Below, piece by piece: positions 23,703 through 27,258 of a stretch of 27,258 nucleotides of DNA; position 1 is the first letter of the stretch, and each line of letters starts with the position of its first letter. The position numbers and the translations under genes were made by a program. This stretch comes from Nitrospinota bacterium. GTDB taxonomy: Bacteria > Nitrospinota > Nitrospinia > UBA9942. Under the pieces are notes generated by a model. That model worked only from the letters and a program-made list of their open reading frames with translations. It ran no database searches and was not told the DNA's origin. The stretch is taken from the NCBI GenBank assembly GCA_016234205.1, contig JACRGN010000095.1:1-27258 (forward strand), read 5' to 3'.

Positions 23703-24739
23703 AACTCGGTGATATAGCAAAGATACTTAATGGCAGATTGAATGGCAGCCCTGATATTGATATTACAGGTGTTGCTGAAATAATGAGGGCAGTGAATGGA
23801 GATATTACATTTGTTTCAAAAAAGAAATATCTGCCTGAGTTGAAACATTCTAAGGCATCGGCTGTTATTTTGCAGGAAGGGTTAGATGAAGAAGGTTTAA
23901 TAGAGAAGTCCTCTGTAATTGTAAAGAACCCTTATTTATCATTAATTTCACTTCTAAAACTTTTTTATCCTGTCCATGATAATTTAAAAGGTATAAGCCC
24001 CCAGTCATTGATTAAGACAAAAAATATTGGAAGAGATGTTACAATACACCCATTTGTCTGTATTGAAGATAATGTTGTGGTCGGAGACAGAGTTGTCATA
24101 TATCCATTTACATATATAGGAAAAGATTCAAGGATAGCTGAAGGGTCAATTGTTCATTCAAATGTAAGTATATATCACAATGTGATTGTCGGAAAAAATG
24201 TTATAATTCACAGCGGGGCTGTTATAGGGAGCGATGGTTTCGGATTTGTGAAGGATGATAATGGAGTTTATCAAAAGATTCCCCAGGTTGGAAATGTAAT
24301 AATAGAGGATGATGTGGAGATAGGTGCGAATGTATGTATAGACAGGGCAACATTGGGCAGCACCATCATTAAAAAAGGTGTTAAAATAGATAACCTTGTC
24401 CAGATTGCCCACAATGTTACAATAGGCGATAATACAGTAATAGCAGGACAGACAGGGGTTTCGGGTAGCTGTAATATTGGTAAGAATGTTATTATGGGAG
24501 GGCAGGTGGGTTTGGCTGACCATCTCAATATTGGGGATGGGGTTATTGTGGGAGGTAAGGCAGGTGTTACAGGAGATATAGAGGCAGGTGTATATTCAGG
24601 TATTCCTGCAATTGAACACAATCAGTGGAAAAGAATTCAGGCAGGACTTACTAAACTCCCTGAGTTAATTAAAAAAGTGAGGGAATTAGAAAAGAGAGTA
24701 GAAGAACTTATAAAAGCAACCACAGATGAACACAGATAA
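23699..24739 (+). CDS. lpxD: UDP-3-O-acylglucosamine N-acyltransferase LpxD
   Basis: LpxD adds the second acyl chain in lipid A synthesis, using acyl-ACP. The protein is 346 aa. The N-terminal uridine-binding domain (about 1-105) is followed by many left-handed beta-helix hexapeptide repeats (VVVGDRVVI, VIVGKNVII, VEIGANVCI and so on). The catalytic histidine is His238 in LVQIAHNVTIGDN, with the family sequence SGIPAIEHNQWKR near the C-terminus. A short coiled-coil tail ends the protein. The start overlaps skp by 4 nt. The last seven residues (ATTDEHR) and the stop are encoded by CACAGAT words of the following inverted repeat. Confidence 0.96.
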   Translation: MKLGDIAKILNGRLNGSPDIDITGVAEIMRAVNGDITFVSKKKYLPELKHSKASAVILQEGLDEEGLIEKSSVIVKNPYLSLISLLKLFYPVHDNLKGISPQSLIKTKNIGRDVTIHPFVCIEDNVVVGDRVVIYPFTYIGKDSRIAEGSIVHSNVSIYHNVIVGKNVIIHSGAVIGSDGFGFVKDDNGVYQKIPQVGNVIIEDDVEIGANVCIDRATLGSTIIKKGVKIDNLVQIAHNVTIGDNTVIAGQTGVSGSCNIGKNVIMGGQVGLADHLNIGDGVIVGGKAGVTGDIEAGVYSGIPAIEHNQWKRIQAGLTKLPELIKKVRELEKRVEELIKATTDEHR

Positions 24740-24787
24740 ACGCAGATAGAAAAAATTAAAAAGTTTTTATCTGTGTTAATCTGTGGC
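24721..24787. repeat. Inverted repeat of CACAGAT 10-bp words after lpxD
   Basis: The left arm is CACAGATGAA, CACAGATAAA and CGCAGATAGA (24721-24750). The right arm (about 24763-24787) holds TTATCTGTG and TTAATCTGTGG, their complement. The lpxD stop TAA (24737-24739) is inside the left arm. It shares its word with 16796-16825. Confidence 0.85.
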
Positions 24788-24811
24788 TAAAATTAAGTTT
24801 TTATTCTGTAG

Positions 24812-25279
24812 ATGATGGATATAAACGAAATTAAAAAATATATTCCGCACCGCTACCCATTTTTATTAGTTGATAGGGTTACTGAGATAGAGGCAGGGAA
24901 GCGGATAGCAGGCATTAAGTGTGTTACAGCAAATGAGCCGTTTTTTCAGGGACATTTCCCTGAGTTCCCTGTAATGCCAGGTGTATTGATAGTTGAATCA
25001 ATGGCACAGCTTGGGGCGATACTGGCATTCTATTCAGTCAGACAATCTCAGAATGAAGCAATAAAGGGGGAACTGGATAAATATATTCCCTTATTCACTG
25101 GAATTGAAGAAGCAAAATTCAGAAGGCCTGTAGTCCCGGGAGATACCCTCAGGATTGAGCTAAGTGTTATAAAGCAGAGAGGGACTATATGGAGACTGTC
25201 AGGACAGGCATTTGTGGAAGACAAACTCGCCACAGAGGCTGTAATTCAAGCAATCTTACAGAAGAGAACAAAGACCTGA
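24812..25279 (+). CDS. fabZ: 3-hydroxyacyl-ACP dehydratase FabZ
   Basis: FabZ dehydrates 3-hydroxyacyl-ACP in fatty acid synthesis and competes with lipid A synthesis for hydroxyacyl-ACP. The protein is 155 aa. The hot-dog fold signature is present: HRYPFLLVDRV near the N-terminus, then the catalytic pair His48 and Glu62 in GHFPEFPVMPGVLIVESMAQ. Two adjacent ATGs (24812, 24815) are possible starts. lpxD before it is the standard context, but the usual lpxA does not follow: the envelope run ends here and an inverted element with a convergent gene comes next. Confidence 0.95.
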   Translation: MMDINEIKKYIPHRYPFLLVDRVTEIEAGKRIAGIKCVTANEPFFQGHFPEFPVMPGVLIVESMAQLGAILAFYSVRQSQNEAIKGELDKYIPLFTGIEEAKFRRPVVPGDTLRIELSVIKQRGTIWRLSGQAFVEDKLATEAVIQAILQKRTKT

Positions 25280-25283
25280 TTAG

Positions 25284-25476
25284 CCATAGAGACGCAGAGG
25301 CACAGAGAGATACAAAAGCAAAAACGATTAAGGAGAAAGGGAGAAGATGGAGAGATGGAGAAAAGGTATTATAAAATATTTTTCCCATTCCCCCTTTCTC
25401 AAATTTTCCATTTCTCCTTATTGTTTTCCTCCGTGTCTCCGTGCCTCCGTGGCAGATTTTTATAATTTCCTATGCA
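25284..25476. repeat. Nested inverted-repeat element of 8-bp words (element B)
   Basis: The left arm is CATAGAGA, CGCAGAGG and CACAGAGA (25285-25308). The right arm is CTCCGTGT, CTCCGTGC and CTCCGTGG (25429-25452). A second inverted repeat lies inside (AAGGAGAAAGGG side near 25330, CCCCCTTTCTC side near 25391). Positions 25429-25476 match element A in reverse complement at 45/48. It fills the gap between the convergent fabZ and radical SAM genes and could terminate both. Confidence 0.8.
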
Positions 25477-25489
25477 ATGGACATAGCAT

Positions 25490-26911
25490 TCAACTTTTTA
25501 TAAATGCAAAGCCCTTCTTTTTCTGAATTTCTCTCTTTATCATTTTAAAAATTAATCTGGGAAGCGAGAGTGAAAACAGTATAAAATCAGGTGTTGTAAG
25601 AAGTCTAATCTTGTAAGCCTTTTTGATTATATCCTTTATCTGCCCCATATTGTAAAAACTAAACTTAATCCTATCTCTTATCTTTTTCAATTTCTCAAGA
25701 GTGAACTGGTCAGAATAAAGGGGGCCGCCAAATTCATCATAATGGTAACCTGGCATTCTGGCAATCAATTCTGCGAGGGGTGAATATCTTTCTATTCTCA
25801 GTTTTTGGAAAGTTATTGAATCTAATTTTAAATCCTTTGCAAACTCTGCAATATAAACCATCTCCTCTTCAGTCTCCCCAATATTTCCATATATGAAATA
25901 ACCGTGGATGTAAAAATTAAATCTATTAAATACCTTAAATGCCTCCCTGATTTTCTGCTGGGTGAAGCCTTTTTGAATCTGCTTTAAAATTCTGTCATGG
26001 GGAGATTCTATGCCGACTAAGAATACTTTGAAGCCAGCCTTTTCTGCCTTTTTTAGGAGTTGGGGCTGCCTCGTAATCTCTATTCGGGTCTGGACAATGA
26101 ATCTCTTTTTTATATTGTTTTCAATAATGAGGTCGCACAACTTTTCACTCCTTTTTGGATTTGTAAAAAAGTTGTCATCAGAGAACAGCACTATATCAGA
26201 GGAGATGGTTTTTAATTCCTCAATTACAGATTCAAGCGACCTCTCTATGTAATCCCTTTTCTGTCCGAGAGGATTTAAGCTGAATGTGCAGAACTTGCAT
26301 TTGTATGGGCATCCCCTTGTAGTCAGAATCGTGTCAAATGTCAGATTTGTTATCTTTACTCCATGTGATACAAAGTGGTAAATAATCCTTCTTAAGCTCC
26401 TATCCGGAAAGGGGATAGTATTGACATCCGTCAGGGGCCTATTCTTATTATGAAGTATTTTCCCGTTTTCTCTATATGAAATACCAGGAATATCTTTATA
26501 AGGCACACCTTTAACGAACTCCTTGATTGTCTCCTCTCCTTCACCCCTTACAATGACATCAATATTGGGGCATTTTTCAAAAAGATACTCAACCTCTTCG
26601 GTTGCCTTATATCCTCCAACTACAATTGGGATTTCATCAGGCAATTTGGATATAAGCTCGCAGATTTCTTTAAAACCATAGCTCCATATAATGCTGATAC
26701 ATAAAAGGTCAATCTCTCTTTTAACAAAATCCCTTAGATTGTTTACATCCTGAAATTCCTTTTCATGCCTCAAGTCTATGAGGGTTACTTTTCCGACAAG
26801 GTCTTTCATGCTTGTTGCAATGTATTCAATCCCGGTCGGAGGGAAGAGTCCGACTATGGATGTAGAATCCCTGAAATATGGATATAATGCAAGGGCATGA
26901 TTATACTTCAT
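25490..26911 (-). CDS. B12-binding radical SAM protein
   Basis: This 473-aa protein has an N-terminal cobalamin-binding-like domain (about 1-150, ALYPYFRDSTSIVGLFPPTGIEYIA; IPIVVGGYKATEEVEYLF). The radical SAM core has the 4Fe-4S motif C-x3-C-x2-C as Cys201, Cys205 and Cys208 in TRGCPYKCKFCTF. Later core segments are IVLFSDDNFF and FKVFLVGIESPHDRIL. No classical cobalamin D-x-H-x-x-G motif is obvious, so B12 binding is uncertain. Relatives include anaerobic cyclases and methyltransferases for lipids or tetrapyrroles. The substrate cannot be told from sequence. It is transcribed alone, convergent with fabZ. The C-terminus is basic and possibly membrane-associated. Confidence 0.85.
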   Translation of the reverse strand: MKYNHALALYPYFRDSTSIVGLFPPTGIEYIATSMKDLVGKVTLIDLRHEKEFQDVNNLRDFVKREIDLLCISIIWSYGFKEICELISKLPDEIPIVVGGYKATEEVEYLFEKCPNIDVIVRGEGEETIKEFVKGVPYKDIPGISYRENGKILHNKNRPLTDVNTIPFPDRSLRRIIYHFVSHGVKITNLTFDTILTTRGCPYKCKFCTFSLNPLGQKRDYIERSLESVIEELKTISSDIVLFSDDNFFTNPKRSEKLCDLIIENNIKKRFIVQTRIEITRQPQLLKKAEKAGFKVFLVGIESPHDRILKQIQKGFTQQKIREAFKVFNRFNFYIHGYFIYGNIGETEEEMVYIAEFAKDLKLDSITFQKLRIERYSPLAELIARMPGYHYDEFGGPLYSDQFTLEKLKKIRDRIKFSFYNMGQIKDIIKKAYKIRLLTTPDFILFSLSLPRLIFKMIKREIQKKKGFAFIKS

Positions 26912-26965
26912 AAAAATAGATTATCATTAGACAGAGTCAGAGGCAATTCAAATAAAGAATAATTC

Positions 26966-26993
26966 TTGACAGGATATTTTAAAATGGTATATT
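26966..26993 (+). promoter_or_regulatory. Strong promoter, TTGACA plus extended -10
   Basis: A perfect TTGACA (26966-26971) is followed after 16 bp by TATATT (26988-26993), preceded by TGG (extended -10). The predicted start is near 27000, which coincides with the only plausible start codon of the small ORF that follows. Confidence 0.6.
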
Positions 26994-26999
26994 TCCCCA

Positions 27000-27155
27000 T
27001 TGAAAAAAGGTAAAAAGGAAAAAGAGATATCCATATGTAAGGCTTCTGATTTCTGGGATGAACATGATTTTGGAGAATTTGATGATATTAAAGAAGAAAA
27101 GGGAATACAATATGATAATTTTCTAAATAAAACGATAGATTTCTTAAAACAGTAA
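27000..27155 (+). CDS. Small antitoxin-like protein, 51 aa, uncertain start
   Basis: The frame from TTG 27000 to TAA 27155 encodes a lysine-rich start (KKGKKEKEISICK) and then ASDFWDEHDFGEFDDI. This resembles the E/D-F-W-D-x-H-D-hydrophobic-x-D/E-F signature of CopG/BrnA-type antitoxins. The family is suggested, not proven. No ATG is available in frame: the upstream stop at 26967 and the promoter at 26966-26993 leave only this TTG, at or next to the predicted transcript start. Translation may be leaderless, or the 5' end may be damaged. An ATG at 26984 is out of frame and stops after nine codons. No toxin partner is seen before the window ends. Confidence 0.45.
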   Translation: MKKGKKEKEISICKASDFWDEHDFGEFDDIKEEKGIQYDNFLNKTIDFLKQ

Positions 27156-27179
27156 AACCAATTAATAGGAGGATAAAAA

Positions 27180-27258
27180 ATGAGAAGACATATTTATGCA
27201 GTCATTAGCCGTGTCTGTCATTGCGAGGCGAAGCCGAAGCAATCTTTGTTCCCGTTTA
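27180..27258 (+). CDS. 5' end of an ORF running off the window, invaded by a dispersed repeat
   Basis: An excellent ribosome site, AGGAGG (27167-27172), lies 7 nt before ATG 27180. The first codons read MRRHIYAVISR. From about codon 13 the frame passes through the GTCATTGCGAGG...GCAATCT repeat (27217-27245). The frame stays open to the window end. The gene is either broken by the repeat or very short. Function unknown. Confidence 0.35.
   Translation, partial: MRRHIYAVISRVCHCEAKPKQSLFPF
27217..27245 (+). repeat. Dispersed palindromic repeat, GTCATTGCGAGG type
   Basis: The sequence starts GTCATTGCGAGGCGAAGCC and ends GAAGCAATCT, with ATTGC/GCAAT and GGC/GCC pairs. It looks like the common CATTGCGAGG...GCAATC dispersed repeat seen in many anaerobe and deltaproteobacterial-type genomes (recalled, not checked). 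It lies inside the start of an ORF. Confidence 0.65.

Noticed and set aside
25199..25215. CAGGCATTTGT inside fabZ, matching 11 nt of the CRISPR repeat
   Set aside because: The match does not extend, lacks TATAAT and lies in conserved fabZ coding sequence; chance.

Overview
The window looks like chromosomal DNA from a diderm (LPS-bearing) bacterium. It carries an outer-membrane biogenesis block: lolC/E, lolD, bamA, skp, lpxD and fabZ. Base composition is AT-leaning, and the coding regions use AGA/AGG arginine and ATA isoleucine codons heavily. The order lysS - lolC - lolD - bamA - skp - lpxD - fabZ resembles Nitrospirota, deltaproteobacterial lineages or related candidate phyla. That placement is inference from gene order and style only, at low confidence.

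Region 1 (1-5350) is a complete type II-C CRISPR-Cas9 locus except for the off-window left end of the array. It contains seven identical 36-bp repeats, a bidirectional terminator, an overlapping cas9-cas1-cas2 operon on the minus strand, and a tracrRNA gene upstream of cas9 on the plus strand. Every repeat ends in a perfect extended -10 promoter (TGGTATAAT) pointing into the next spacer. The tracrRNA anti-repeat carries the same motif on the minus strand, pointing at cas9. The cas9 promoter and the tracrRNA promoter therefore interleave within about 50 bp.

Region 2 (5351-9726) holds a DUF5618/HEPN-like gene, thrC, a MntA-HepT (MNT-HEPN) toxin-antitoxin pair overlapping the start of galU, and an Hsp20 chaperone. 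Region 3 (9797-13806) is lon and lysS. Region 4 (13855-15518) is an AT-rich cassette between lysS and lolC: a DNA methyltransferase cut off after its SAM motif, a possible restriction endonuclease and two small unknown proteins with overlapping ends. Region 5 (15528-25279) is the envelope block, interrupted by a small two-gene toxin-antitoxin-like pair (16878-17487) between lolC and lolD, and by clpC between lolD and bamA. Region 6 (25490-27258) has a convergent B12-binding radical SAM gene, then an antitoxin-like small ORF behind a strong promoter, and a gene start that runs into a dispersed repeat.

A second theme is the intergenic DNA. Nearly every long gap between housekeeping genes holds an inverted repeat whose two arms are built from 7-10 bp words in short tandem arrays. 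The word differs from gap to gap, and the left arm often supplies the last codons and stop of the upstream gene (galU, hsp20, lpxD). Two of these elements (6047-6278 and 25284-25476) share a 48-bp end at 45/48 identity in opposite orientations. No tRNA or rRNA genes were seen.
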